Assembly (NCBI RefSeq): GCF_014839835.1
Contig: NC_071644.1
Coordinates: 7,665,266 to 7,729,265 of the forward strand
Reading direction: 5' to 3'
DNA length: 64,000 bases
Origin: Dryobates pubescens
Lineage: Eukaryota > Chordata > Aves > Piciformes > Picidae
Below the pieces are notes generated by a model. It was not told where the DNA came from. It worked only from the letters and a program-made list of their open reading frames with translations, and did no database searches. A program made the position numbers and the translations under genes. The first letter of the stretch is position 1, and each line of letters opens with the position of its first letter. Positions 53,201 through 63,415 of this stretch are shown here, piece by piece.

Positions 53201-56200
53201 GAAACCCCTCCAAGCCCCATGCTGAAAACCCACAGAAGCCCTGCAGAACTCTTCTCCCTGGGCTTTCCTGGGAGTACCACACCTTCTGCCTCACGAGCTG
53301 CAACTGGCTGTTGGCTGGCACCACAGGCTGCTCCTTCAGCACCTGAAACTGCTGCTGCCCCTTCCCAGCTCCTCCTGCTTTGAAACTGGGCATCTTCTGT
53401 AGAGCTTCCTTGAGCTGCCTGAACTCTTCCATCTGGGCCTGAGGGGATGAGAAAGGTAAAGTGAAACCTCACCCAGTAACAGTTGTGCACAGGGAGATGT
53501 TAGGTTGTGGTTGGACTCAAATCTTTTCCAACCAGGTGATTCCATGAGCAGGGTTTACCAACTCCTTGCTGAGAGCAGCCACTCTTTTCTGGCCAGCTGT
53601 TCAGCCCAGAGACACCACTAAAGAAAACATACTTCATATGTGTGAAAGAAGAGACTGGATGGGGTGCTTGGTGCCATGGTTTAGTTGATTAGATGGTGTT
53701 GGGTGAGAGGTTGGACTTGATGATCTCAAAGGTCTTTTCCAGCCTGGTTAATTCTATTCTATTCTATTCTACTCTACTCTACTCTATCCTGTCCTATCCT
53801 ATCCTAAAGGCTGGAGATAAACCACAACCATTAATGGCAAGCCCAAAGTAGCCTTCAACTTTTCCTCCAGGCTTCATGGATATTCTGCACTCCCCTTTGC
53901 CAATCCTGACTCTTCTTTTAGTGCCTATCTACCCTGCAAGGGCTGACCCATGGCATCAGTTCTTTCCCTTGACATAACTCTTGCCTTTTGATGATCTTAA
54001 AGGTCTTTTCCAAGCCAAACCATTCCATGATTCTAAGAGTTGTATCCTGGGTCTTGTCAGGTGTGATTTCCCCCTCTCCTCCTGTGCCTCCCAGGGCAGC
54101 TTTATTTTCCTCCTGTGGAGGCATTTCTCCATGGATGTGCTCAGCTCAGTGGGGCTGGCAATAATTGGCATCATCCTGCTTTGACAATTCAATTTACTTT
54201 GCAAGACAGATGGGAATTGATTCTCCTGGACTGTTAAAGCAAATGCAACACTTTGCTCTCTCTCTCTCTCTCTCTGCTGCAGCTTATTTCATCCATCTCC
54301 AAACCCTGAAAAGTAAGGCTTGAAAAAGCCACTCAGGAAAAGCTCTGCACTCCTACCCCAGCTATTTATAGCAAAGTGAGGTGGGGGGAAAGCTTTTCAT
54401 GTGCCTGCCAGAATACCTGGAAGAGGACCAAATTAGGCACTGGGCAGAGTAGGAAAGCTTCCAAGCAGCAAGGAAAGTTTTAGCAGGAAATTAATTCCTG
54501 AGCAGGCTCTGCTGATTTCAGTTCTTCCCCCTGAAATTTGACCTGAAAATTAACATTAAAACAACAAAAAAAAACCAAGCCCAAAACACCAACCCAAACA
54601 AAACCACTCAGCAAAGGAAAAGGAAGCCAGAAACACTTCGTGGGATGTAGCCTTAGCTAGCAGGAGATTGCTTCCAGTCACAGAATCACAGTATGGTAGG
54701 CATTGGAAGGGACCTCTGGAGGTGATCCAGTCCAAACCCCCCCCTGCTAAAGCAGGGACACCCACAAGAGGTTGCCCAGGATGACACTGGCCAGGTGGGT
54801 TTGGAAGTGCTCCAGAGGAGGAGACTCCACAATCTCTTTGGGCAGCCTGCTCCAGGGCTGCTGCACCCTCAAAATTGATCCTTAAGTTCAAATGAAACCT
54901 CCTGGGTTCCAGTTTGTGCCTGTTGCCAGTTGTCCTCTTGCTAGGCACCACTGAAAAGAGCCCAGCCCCATCCTCATGACCTCCACCCTTTAGCTCTTGC
55001 TGAGCATTGATCACATCCCCTCTGGGGCTGCTCTTCTCCAGGCTCAACAGCCCCAGGGCTAGCAGCCTTTCCTCCTCACAGAGCTGCTCCAAGCCCCTCA
55101 GCAGCTTTGTAGCCTCTGCTGAACTCTCTCCAGCAGTCCCCTGTCTCTCTTGAACTGAGAGGCCCAGAACTGGACACAATAGTCCAGATGTGACCTCACC
55201 AGGGCAGAGCAGTGGGAGGAGAACCTCCTTTGATCTGGTGACCACACTCTTCCTAATGCACCCATGAATATCATTGTCCTTCCTGGCCATGAGGGGACAT
55301 TGCTGGCCTGTTAAGGTGGTCAGCCCTCTGGGACAGCAGCTTTAGACTGTCCTCAGAGCACAGACTCCCACATGCTGTTTGCAGCCCGTCATGGTGAGCT
55401 GTGCTGGGTGCTTCCCTGCCTCCTTTTGCCTGGCAGAGCAAGTGATGTGACAGCTCCTGCAGGCTGGGCTGCTGACATGTGCTCATTTCCCAGGGATTCT
55501 AACATGCTGTCTAGAATGCAAATCACTCCTCTGAACTTCCACCTGCCAGGAGGAAGCAAGACCTACAACAGGGTGAAATCTGCACTCCCCCATTGCAATC
55601 AACACTGCAAGAACTGCAGTGCCTGAAGGGGGACAGTACCTGAAGGGGCTACAAGAAAGCTGGAGAGGGATTGTTTACAAGGGCTTGCAGCAGTAGGATG
55701 AGGGACAATGGTTTGAAACTAGAGCAGGGTAGATTTAGGTTGAACATTATGAAGGTCTTTACTATGAAGGTGTCAAAACACTTGGAACAGGTTGCCCAGG
55801 GAGGTGGTGGTGGCCCCATTCCTATAGACATTCAAAGTCAGGCTTGATGGGGCTCTGAGCAACATGATTTAGTTGGGGATGTCCCTGCTGACTACAGGTG
55901 GGTTGGACCAGATGTCTTTAGAGGTCCCTTCCAACCCAGTGCATTCTAAGACAAGGAAGCTGGGAGTCTTTGTGGGTGTTAGCTCGAACATCTGGCATCT
56001 TGCCCCACTGAAGGCAAACACAGTCCCAGCCACCCTTCTGTCCCGAAACAGCTGATCAGCAAACTTAAAGATGTAACACTAAGGCTCATTGTCAAAAAGA
56101 TCTGAAGTACTTTCCAAAAAGTCATTGGGACCAAGCCCTGCCACTCTTTTGAGAGCCAGGAATAGCAGTCAGACAGATGGCTGGAGCACAACTTGGTTGC

Positions 56201-59200
56201 AGGACTGTCTGGTACATGCAGAGCTGCGTCTCCCACACCCAGGGCAGATCCTTTCCCTCCTGTTCACTCTTCATTTTGACAAGAGATGGCAGGGATCTGA
56301 CTCTTGCAAACTGAAGGGGCCAGAAGATTAAGATTGGCAGCACAAAAGCTGCCACCACCACGTTTCCCAGCCTGCAAGTGCTTGACTTTGGAGCTTCAGC
56401 CATCTCTGGCCAAGGATTTGTTGGTTGTTTTCTTTGTCAGTGATGTTCAGAGCACACTTGAACTGCTGATTGCTTGACTGCAGCACAGCCAAACAGCACT
56501 TTAAGGGCTCTCTGCTGAAGGGTATTTCAAACTGGTCCTACATGGTGTGCCAGATACAAATGCACTCAGCATTGATCCAGCAAGAGAAAAGTAGAAATCC
56601 ATCATGACAGACAGAGGACCTTTGATCAGCTGCCATTGACCCAAGCTGCAAGTGGCACAGGGCTGTCTGATGGGAGCTGACTGGGTCTCCCTGTTGCTTG
56701 AGAGCAAGCTGTGGAGCAGCAACCTTAGCAACTGCTTTGAAAGTTTGCCCAGGAGGTCCAAAATAGTGGTTCTGAGGTTGGTGGTTGGACTCAATGAACT
56801 TAAGAGGTCTTTTCCAAGCAAAACAGTTCTGTGATTCTAGGATTCTCCGTGTTTTATAGCAGGAGGTGTGAGTGCAGGCTTGCCCCCACTGCTGTTTCAG
56901 CTCCTGGTGTGGTCTGGCTGGACTGACCCCTACAGAGACTAGAAGCCTGTGTTTAGTTGCCAGCAAGTAGGCTGCAGGCAGTACCCCTGCAAGAGTCCTA
57001 CCAGCCTGCCTCAGCTAGGTGGAGGAGCAAGGTCAAGAAGCAGCTGGGTGGTCAGACAGGATTAGGAAGGCAGACAAGTCAAATGCACTGACACTCCACC
57101 TGAGACCCCTCAAACCACATCTGACATGAGCCAAAGAGCTGTCAAATGACAGCTGCCTGCAATGTCAGTAACCTGGGCTTCCTGCCTGGAGCAGCTCCTC
57201 ATCTGTGGGCTTTGCCATGCCCTGGAGCCACTTAGCCCCTGCTGTTTTGCAGGGCAGAGCAGGCCAGAACTCAAGACAAACCTTGCAGAAGTCAAGACCC
57301 CTCCACACACACTCCCAGCTCAAGTCCAGCATCCAGTTCAGGGGACAAATCAGTTGTCAACAGCATCTCACCACAAGCAGCTAATTGCTTCTGGGCTTAT
57401 CCCATAATCCATGGGAGTGCTTGACAGAAGGCTGTTAATTAACACCAGAAAAGGCTAATTCAGCCTGCGACGTGACTCTTAGAGTGTATTTACAAAGCTG
57501 CTTGTGTCTTGGCTCAGTGCAAGAGCCTCAGACAGACACTCAAGGCATTAATTCCTCCCACTTCTCCCAACATACCCTGCATTCTCCCTTCTCCCACCGA
57601 CTTGTCTTGGGGTACCTTTATTCTCTGCTACTGGGCCACATTCCAGGAGGATATTGCCTGTACAGAGCTCATCCCAAGCACCCACCAGCACTGGTTTAGG
57701 CAACTCCCCACACTGGGGTACAGTTGGTAGCTAGGTTATCATTTACAGAACACTGGATGGTGCACCCAGAGCCCAGTGGAAGAGGGTCCCAAGTGGCCAC
57801 AAGCACCCCACAATTGACTACCTGGGCGTTAAGGAGCTGAGAGTGGACTTCCTGGTGAGCCTTGCGGAGAAGCTTGCTCTCTTCTCTGAGTTTATAGACT
57901 GTGTCTGCAAGGGAAGAGAAATCGGCTGAAGAGAGCTGGTTCTGCGGGTGTAGTATCTCTCCTCCTTACCCTAAATTCCTCTTGACCTCACAGACCTCTC
58001 CAAGCCCAGGAATTGCAGCTGGGGACTAGCCAAGCACAGCCAAAACCACATCACTATTGCTTTCAGCGCTCAGGGGTCCTGCCCAGCCAAGGAACTTCCT
58101 CTTCTCTGGCTTATCTCTGCTAGCTGCTGCTATCAGGGTCAGGCTCTTGCTGTGCTATCACAATCTTTGTTTCTTCATTCCCCTTACTCTTGGCAGCTAA
58201 GAACATCAAGCAGTGCTCACTTGTCCTACCTCTGCTGACCGGAAGGTTGGGAAACAACTACAGGAGAGGTCTGTCAGGTTCTCCTGAACCCACAGCTGAT
58301 GCAGTTTGGGTCTTCCTTTCTACTGCACAGAGAAGCTGCCTCTTGAAAGGCTGCTAAAAACACAACCCCAATGGTCTTCCTCTCATGGAGTAGCTCCTCC
58401 ACAGCCTCTTCTGCCTCTCACACCTCCTCTCAGCTCACTTGGCCAGCTGTAGCACTGCCCTTGCTCCTGCACCCTCACCCTGAGGCAGGACAATGCTCCA
58501 GCTGAGGCGTGGAGGGCCAAGGCAGTGCACACCCACACGTGTGTGTCCCTACAGTATCTACAGTCCTTTTAGGGACCTGTAGAAGCAAGAGTGTTCTCTC
58601 CTGACCTCAGCCTTTTCCCTGCCTGCTGTGTTCTCAGCTCCACATCACACTCACCCTGCAAGCTTGTGACTTCAGTGTCCTTCTCCTGCTGCAGTTGGGC
58701 ATATTTCTGGCTGTGGGTCTCCAGTGCCTTACGATGTTCCAGTTTCAAGCTGTTGTGCTGCAGCTGCAGGTCAAGCAGCTGCTTCTTGACATCTTCATGC
58801 TGATTCTGAATATGAAAAGTGACAAAGAGTCAGTACAAGGAGAGGAAGAGTAATTTCCAAGTGCTGCTCAAGTGCCTCTATTTAATAAGTGGCTTGGGGA
58901 GGCAGAGGAGATGCTCATTTCTCCAGTAAGGTAGATAGAAATCCCAGGCACAAGAAAATTTGGTGTTCAGTGGTCAGGAGGGGATGCAAAATGCCAGTTT
59001 AAACTCTGCTTTGGGAAGCAGTTTGGGATGTCTCTTTGGATGCCCCTAAACTGGAAGCGGAATGTGGGGGCAAGTCCACTCCTGCCTGCAAAAGAGACGG
59101 AGACTCTGGTACACAGCCAAGAACTACTCCTACTCCTTCCCAGCTTCCCTGCACACCCTGCTCTGTGGGAGCAGTGCAGGCTGTAATATTTGCAGCCATC

Positions 59201-62200
59201 AAACCAAATGCCTGGGAAACACTGCACCAAGCCAAGGTCCTTTCCAGAGCCCCAGACACGCTGAAGGACATCGCTGCCTGCAAGGATAGCCCCCATGGTG
59301 CACGCAGGCCAGGCTCTGCGTGCAGGTGTTGCCTGTCACGGTGGGGACATGGACACCTAAGCATTCAGGTTGTTCTCTCTGCTTGGCTTGCTTCCTGGCA
59401 GCCTGGCTGCTCTCCCACCCACCACTCCAAGCTGCTAGAACAGGAGGAGACCTTTTGCAAGGGTCCCACAGCCTCTCACACAGTGAGATTCTCAGAGAGC
59501 CCACGTTCTCCATCACAACCTGGGGATGAAATGCCAGGGTAACAAAACTCTCACAAGACCACAGACTGTTTCAAGCAGGCCAGGAACTCATCAGACAGAA
59601 GTGGGTTGAAGAGCTGTTCTCTTCTCCCCTCCCCTCCTGCAGAACCCAAGAACAAAACACGCTGAGGCATCCTTTTGGTCCGACCCACTGAACCAGAATT
59701 CACCTCCTGGGTTTTTTTTGTTCCCATGGTAACCTAGAGAGAGTCTTTCCACATTCAGTTTGTCAACACCAATTATGTATGCAGATTGATGGGCTCACAG
59801 GTGAACCCTGGCCCTTCCACACAATAGCTCCTCAGGACTCAGGCAGCAATTCCAGCCAGCCTTCCTGTAAAACAGCAAAAGATCTTCTTCTTTCTTTTTT
59901 TAATCAAAACCCCCCAAACCTCTAAATGCTATTGATGACTGCATTTATCCCCAGTAAAACAAAGCATCTGTGGCCTGGCCATTCTCCCCTGAAGCAATTC
60001 TCCTCCACTGAAAACAAAAAGGGGAAAAAAAAAAGGGGGGAGAGAGAAATAATTCTGCTCCAAAAATCCATCCAATGCAGAGGAAAAAGCTATCAGCATG
60101 GAGAGGTCCAGAGACCAGAACAAAGAAGAGAGACAAGGATGTCAGGTTAATCAGATCACCAGATCAGGAGGGAAAAGAAAGAGAATAAAAGATTCCTGCT
60201 CTGGCTTTCAGAGGCATTAGGTACTTAGAGCTCTCATCAGAGCCACTGGCAGAAAGCACTGCAGAGGAACCACATCTCTAAAAGCATTTAGATACTAAAC
60301 ACTTCAGAAACCACCAACATTAGCAAGCGAGAATTGATTTTAACAAGAAACTCCAAGCAATTCTAAGTCCTCATCAGCTCAGGTCAATTAATTTCTCTCC
60401 CATATTCTGTGCAGCAGGCAATGTGTGCAATGTTTCTCCCCAGGCTGCTCACAGCCTGGAAGAAGGGAGGGAATACTCAGCCTCTGACACCAGCAGGGAG
60501 CTGAAGAAGAGATAAATGCCTTGACCAAGGTCACACAAAGCACCTGAGGTCCAGTCCAGCTCATTGAGCACACAGAGCATCCTCACCCTCAGCTGGTTTC
60601 CAAGGATGGCTGCAGCCAATGGATGCCAACTGCAGGAGGAATCTAAAGATGCTGCTTTAGTGTAGCTGCAGGACAGGAGGTCTGGAACGTGCTCTGTGTG
60701 ATTATGTTTCAGAGAAGCAACTTAGCTGTGAGCAGAGCATCTACCAAAGCTTGGTATGCTGACAGCCCCGAGGCAGCTAAGAAACTCTGGTGTCCAGAGC
60801 TGCCCATCTGACTGGGATGCCCTTCCCTCCTCCACCTCACCGAAATGCTGTTTGAGTCGCTCAGGCAGAAACTGCAAGACACAGCACGTGAGTGGTGTGC
60901 AACTCATGTGCCGACGCAGCCTGGGGTGAGGGAACCCAGAGAGACCACGCTGCCACGACCTGCGTGCCTGCCCATCACACCCCACACTGCCAGAAGGGCA
61001 ACTCAGATCATTCAGGAAGCCAAACAATCCTTCAAAAATTGGGAGTCCTTCAAGTCAGCTACCACACTGCAGTCCCCAGGGCTGGCCTGGGCTTTCAGCA
61101 GCTGTAAATGTAGTTAAAACAAAAACAAACCGCCCCCAAACAAACAGATTATTTTTGTTTCCCCTCCCCAGTAAAAGGAAGCAAGGGAAAGGGAGCCAGG
61201 ACGAAATGCTCTCAGTGTTCCCTTGAGGCAAGCAAAGCAGAGCTCTCTGCTCAGGCTGCAGTTGCTATGAAGAGGAAGGTTACTATCACGAAGCGTTCCC
61301 AGAATCCGCAGTGCTGGATAATACCCAAGAGACAGAACTGTACTTCCCTTTTCCCCAAGTTTGAATCCAAAAAGGCAGGCAGCTGGAGGTCCTGCTCTGC
61401 TCAGGAAACACAGCCCAGCGGTGCTGAGGGCTGCTGGAACCCAGCCCTCTTTCTACAGCCCAGAATTAAATTACCAGCTCCCTGCCAAGGCTCTAACGAA
61501 AACCATTTCAGAGCCCACCCCTGCCAGCCGCGTTTGCATCGCTCTGACAGAAAGCAAACTTGAGCGTCAAGATCTGCTCCAGGTAGAGCATGTGATAAGC
61601 TATGAAATGCTATAAATCACCCCCCTCCAAGCCTCTCACACGGACTGGAGTACATTGTGTTAGCCTAAGGGGCATGCTACAATGAATGGAGCCATTTTCA
61701 CACCAAGAGACCCAGAAAAGAACACAGCTGAACAAGAGAACTCCTGTGTGATAAACTGCACAAAGCCCACCATTGAAAGGAGCTCTAGGTGAAGGCTGTA
61801 ATCTGATACAAAGCCCGACAGAATAAATAGGAAACTCCCATCAAGCTGAATGGGCAGGGAGGAATGTGGATCAACACTGCCTGGCCTCCTCCCTCCCACC
61901 TGGCACCAGCTGGAGGAAACCCTTGGGCTCTCCCAGGCACCTCTGGTAAGCAAAACTATCAATTCTCCCTCAGGGACTGCAGCCAGAGAAGGGCAACGGA
62001 GGTGGTGAAGGGTCTGGAGAAGAGGTCTGAAGAGGAGTGGCTGAGGGAACTGAGGGTGTTCAGAAATGGAGGCTGAGGGGACACCTTCTGGCTTACTACT
62101 CCCTCTAAGCAGGCTGAAGCCAGGCTGGGGTTGGGCTCTTCTCCCACGTAACAAGCGATAGGATGAGAGGAATTGGCCTCAAGTTGCACCAGGGGACGTT

Positions 62201-63415
62201 TAGCTTGGGTATTAGGAAGAATTTCTTTCCTGCCAGCACGGTCAGGCATTGGAACAGGCTGCCCAGGGAGGTGGTGGAGTCACCATCCCTGGAGGTGTCC
62301 AAAACTCATGGCACATTGGGACCCAGCTTCACAGGCAAGGTGGTGTTGGGTTACAGTCGGATTTGATGATTATAGAGGTCTTTTCTTAGATGATTCTCTG
62401 ATTAATTGAAGTCTCCTCTTAATGATTCTAGGGAGCATTGTTTAACAGGCAGCAGATGGTGAGCACATGAAACCAGTCCCCTCCGTTACCTTCAGTATCT
62501 TGTGCTGGGAACTGAGTGCTCCGTATCTGTTCATAGAATCTTGCTGGAAAGGAAAAGATTCAGCAGTGCCATTAGATCCCAGGAACTCCCATCAGCACCT
62601 GCCCAGCCAGTGCACCACCTGCACCTTCCCACTGCCCCTTCCCACACACAGGCAGGCGTGGAGCCTGGGAACCAGCCCCCCCAGGCTGACCAGCAGAATC
62701 TGGAGCCTGAGCAGGGCTGGGAAATGACCCATTCAAAACAACCCAGCCACCAACTAATTAACTGCACTCTCTTGATTGGCATTCAGAGTGGTTCTCCCCA
62801 GTCTTCAGTTCTTTATCTAGGACAGGCCCAGTGCTGGAAGAGCTTTCCACCCCCACCCCCCCATAGCAGGCTGAGCTCTCTCTGCAGCAGCTGAGGGGGA
62901 GGCAGACAGCACCAGAGCTCAGGCTTTCGCCTACACACCAAAATTGCACCATTTAACAAAAAATTGATCACTACAGCAGTTGAGCAAGCCTAGAGCCAAC
63001 TGCTGTAACCAGGGAGAGCTACCAAACTGAGCTCCACTGAAACAAACCAGCACAGAGGGGGCTGTTCATGCCTTGCTCAGAGTCACATTCTTCCCTTGTC
63101 CCCAGGGTGCTTCATGGCAGCAGCAGCATCTCACAGTATCACAGTATCACCAGCCACCTGTGCTCAGAGGCCAAGCCCCCCCAGCAGTAGTGGCACCTGA
63201 GAGGCAACATGGAATCACAGAATGCTTTGGGTTGGAAGGGACTTTTAAAGGTCATGTAGTCCAACATCCCTGCACTGAGCCTAGCACCATTCTCATGAAC
63301 GCGGTGGTGCTAGAAAAGTCTTTAACATCACTGCACACACGCTCTGAGGAGTAAACCATACCTACCTTCTCCTTGTTGAGGGCTTCCTGAGCTTCTAACT
63401 TGTACACTAAAAAAT
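44107..63415 (-). CDS. GOLIM4-like Golgi coiled-coil membrane protein (5' exons outside window)
   Basis: Twelve minus-strand exons: 63366-63415, 62490-62543, 58655-58805, 57822-57904, 53283-53438, 52873-53151, 51592-51749, 48858-49066, 46919-46986, 46656-46820, 44702-44786, 44107-44217. They give about 520 residues. The first 150 form a coiled coil matching human GOLIM4 (GPP130): [53 protein letters not shown]. The acidic tail contains [14 protein letters not shown], identical to GOLIM4 as I recall it. GOLIM4 is a type II cis-Golgi protein cycling to endosomes and sensing manganese; its N-terminal anchor exon should lie beyond 64000. The middle is shorter and less Gln/Glu-rich than in human GOLIM4. 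The 28-codon exon between LLNAQ and AQMEEF was not found. The last junction is one base out of phase unless another donor or exon is used. Probably a paralogue, not GOLIM4 itself. Confidence 0.88.
44702..44786 (-). CDS. GOLIM4-like exon k
   Basis: Reads [20 protein letters not shown] then EQEIVRHQ plus one base, acceptor TTTTGCAG. The donor after CAAG is GTTCTT, weak. An earlier donor after EQEI (GTACGA) would restore frame with the last exon. Confidence 0.8.
44937..45103 (+). repeat. Inverted repeat arm A (likely source copy)
   Basis: This 167-bp segment matches the reverse complement of 45741-45907 with about six mismatches and no gaps by eye. It begins catccagtctcactttcc and ends gggtagagcttca. 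It lies in unique intronic DNA. Confidence 0.95.
45628..46020 (-). mobile_element. CR1 fragment interrupted by inverted-repeat arm B
   Basis: CR1 3' end at 45628-45740, and its continuation at 45908-46020 (ctaccacctccctgggcagc, agaacttcttcctaacatcc). The gap is filled by the 167-bp arm, not by another element. Confidence 0.92.
45741..45907 (-). repeat. Inverted repeat arm B, pasted into a CR1
   Basis: Reverse-complement copy of 44937-45103. CR1 sequence stops just before it (gctcagagccaca) and resumes just after it (gtcttaaaaacctccaggga), so this arm is the inserted one. The CR1 phrase catccag(c/t)ct at the break overlaps the arm boundary and could have served as microhomology. Confidence 0.93.
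46153..46570 (-). mobile_element. CR1 fragment
   Basis: A 415-bp 3' fragment of the subfamily with accaggttggaaaagacctt and ctaatcaactaacccatggc, the same as the nested copy at 5978. It ends 86 bases from exon j. Confidence 0.93.
46656..46820 (-). CDS. GOLIM4-like exon j (acidic signature)
   Basis: 55 codons, [10 protein letters not shown], then [14 protein letters not shown], to KEKPLK, phase 0 to 0, donor GTAACT. The 14-residue acidic block is the clearest GOLIM4 signature outside the coiled coil. Confidence 0.93.
46919..46986 (-). CDS. GOLIM4-like exon i
   Basis: Reads [20 protein letters not shown] then EPM, phase 1 to 0, acceptor GCCTTGCAG, donor GTCAGT. Separated from the next exon by only 98 bases. 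Confidence 0.85.
47335..47646 (+). mobile_element. Older CR1 fragment
   Basis: Runs from gtggaggtgatgaggatggg through gaatctccttctctggagag to the tail ctttgattctctgat. Same older subfamily as 20278 and 54676. Confidence 0.9.
48464..48545 (-). mobile_element. Short CR1 tail fragment
   Basis: About 80 bp: gaatcatggaatggtttagc, then ttcaactcttaacccagcac. Confidence 0.85.
48858..49066 (-). CDS. GOLIM4-like exon h
   Basis: Reads [20 protein letters not shown] to [11 protein letters not shown] plus one base, acceptor TTTTTTGCAG, donor GTAGGG. It opens the acidic part of the protein. Confidence 0.87.
49067..51591 (-). other. Intron between exons g and h
   Basis: Contains the rearranged CR1 at 49575-49930. 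The stretches 49067-49574 and 49931-51591 show no other repeat or exon that I recognise. Confidence 0.8.
49575..49930. mobile_element. CR1 with inverted 5' part (twin-priming pattern)
   Basis: The part at 49575-49832 is in minus orientation and covers the upstream section of the CR1 3' end. The part at about 49842-49930 is in plus orientation and covers the extreme 3' end (gacaggttggactcgatgat). They do not overlap in the CR1 consensus and face each other, as expected from 5' inversion. Confidence 0.75.
51592..51749 (-). CDS. GOLIM4-like exon g
   Basis: Reads [20 protein letters not shown] to GNRQGQMQ plus two bases, acceptor CTCTGCAG, donor GTTGGT. Hydrophilic, no known motif. Confidence 0.85.
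52038..52548 (-). mobile_element. CR1 fragment
   Basis: A 510-bp 3' fragment, from gaatcattgaggttggaaaa to attcaaggtgtggcctctcc. It lies in the intron between exons f and g. Confidence 0.93.
52873..53151 (-). CDS. GOLIM4-like exon f (linker)
   Basis: 93 codons, [18 protein letters not shown] to [11 protein letters not shown], phase 0 to 0, donor GTGAGT. Pro/Gln/Asn-rich and little conserved. Confidence 0.87.
53283..53438 (-). CDS. GOLIM4-like exon e
   Basis: 52 codons, [19 protein letters not shown] to LQLVRQK, phase 0 to 0. Matches the human AEYKQLKDTLNRIPS region and then diverges. Donor GTGTGG is weak but the frame fits. Confidence 0.88.
53495..53548 (+). mobile_element. CR1 tail remnant
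   Basis: About 50 bp: gttaggttgtggttggactc and cttttccaaccaggtgattc. It starts about 55 bases upstream of exon e. Confidence 0.75.
53648..53808 (+). mobile_element. CR1 tail with long pentamer microsatellite
   Basis: CR1 3' end at 53648-53744 (ggtgccatggtttagttgat), then about 64 bases of TTCTA, then CTACT and CTATC-type pentamers (53745-53808). Same subfamily as 5978 and 46153. Confidence 0.88.
53985..54037 (+). mobile_element. CR1 tail remnant
   Basis: About 50 bp: gatgatcttaaaggtctttt followed by the tail accattccatgattct. Confidence 0.82.
54257..54276 (+). repeat. (CT)n microsatellite
   Basis: About ten CT units without interruption. Confidence 0.85.
54676..55318 (-). mobile_element. 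Older CR1 fragment, longest 3' piece
   Basis: A 640-bp fragment, from cacagaatcacagtatggta through cctctggggctgctcttctc to tccttcctggccatgagggg. Older subfamily, related to 20278 and 47335. Confidence 0.92.
55636..55950 (+). mobile_element. CR1 fragment
   Basis: A 315-bp 3' end, with ctacaagaaagctggagagg and the tail ccaacccagtgcattcta. Confidence 0.9.
56760..56848 (+). mobile_element. Short CR1 tail
   Basis: About 85 bp: ggttggactcaatgaactta and the repeated tail gttctgtgattctaggattc. Confidence 0.85.
57822..57904 (-). CDS. GOLIM4-like exon d (coiled coil)
   Basis: Reads [20 protein letters not shown] to LLNAQ, phase 1 to 0, donor GTAGTC. Human counterpart ETVYNLREENRQLRKAHQDI. Confidence 0.92.
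57905..58654 (-). other. Intron between exons c and d
   Basis: 750 bases with no repeat or exon recognised. Confidence 0.85.
58655..58805 (-). CDS. GOLIM4-like exon c (coiled coil)
   Basis: Fifty codons plus one base, from [17 protein letters not shown] to [15 protein letters not shown], donor GTGAGT. Heptad-rich Leu/Lys/Glu composition. Confidence 0.92.
58806..62489 (-). other. Intron between exons b and c
   Basis: About 3.7 kb. One CR1 (61972-62406). The rest, 58806-61971, shows nothing recognisable. Confidence 0.85.
61972..62406 (+). mobile_element. CR1 fragment
   Basis: A 435-bp 3' end with gagaagggcaacggaggtgg, caggctgcccagggaggtgg and the tail gatgattctctgatt. It ends 84 bases from the donor side of exon b. 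Confidence 0.93.
62490..62543 (-). CDS. GOLIM4-like exon b (coiled coil)
   Basis: Eighteen codons, [18 protein letters not shown], phase 0 to 0, donor GTAACG. Human counterpart QDSNSRYSALNVQHQMLK. Confidence 0.92.
63131..63290 (-). mobile_element. CR1 tail pieces in intron a
   Basis: A CR1 3' end at 63209-63290 (ggaatcacagaatgctttgg, then gtccaacatccctgcactg), preceded by a separate scrap of tail repeats at 63131-63156 (cacagtatcacagtatcac). Confidence 0.8.
63366..63415 (-). CDS. GOLIM4-like exon a (coiled coil)
   Basis: It begins in phase 1 (codon for Asp split) and reads [16 protein letters not shown]; human GOLIM4 has [14 protein letters not shown] at this place. Good polypyrimidine acceptor and donor GTAGGT. 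Confidence 0.92.

Larger units (their letters stand above)
53439..57821 (-). other. Intron between exons d and e
   Basis: About 4.4 kb with CR1 pieces at 53495, 53648, 53985, 54676, 55636 and 56760, and a (CT)n run at about 54257-54276. In human GOLIM4 a 28-codon coiled-coil exon belongs here; I searched by eye and did not find it. The stretch 56849-57821 shows nothing recognisable. Confidence 0.8.

Noticed and set aside
54556-55290. A 244-codon minus-strand open frame
   Set aside because: It lies almost wholly inside a CR1 3' fragment, read on the strand of the element; CR1 3' ends often keep long spurious frames.
57110-57310. Candidate for the missing GOLIM4-like coiled-coil exon (ends CAG before a GTTACT)
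   Set aside because: The peptide ([20 protein letters not shown]) has no resemblance to the family segment and the donor is poor.
63131-63156. Short ATCACAGT tandem repeat considered as a microsatellite
   Set aside because: It is the octamer tail typical of CR1, so it was assigned to CR1.
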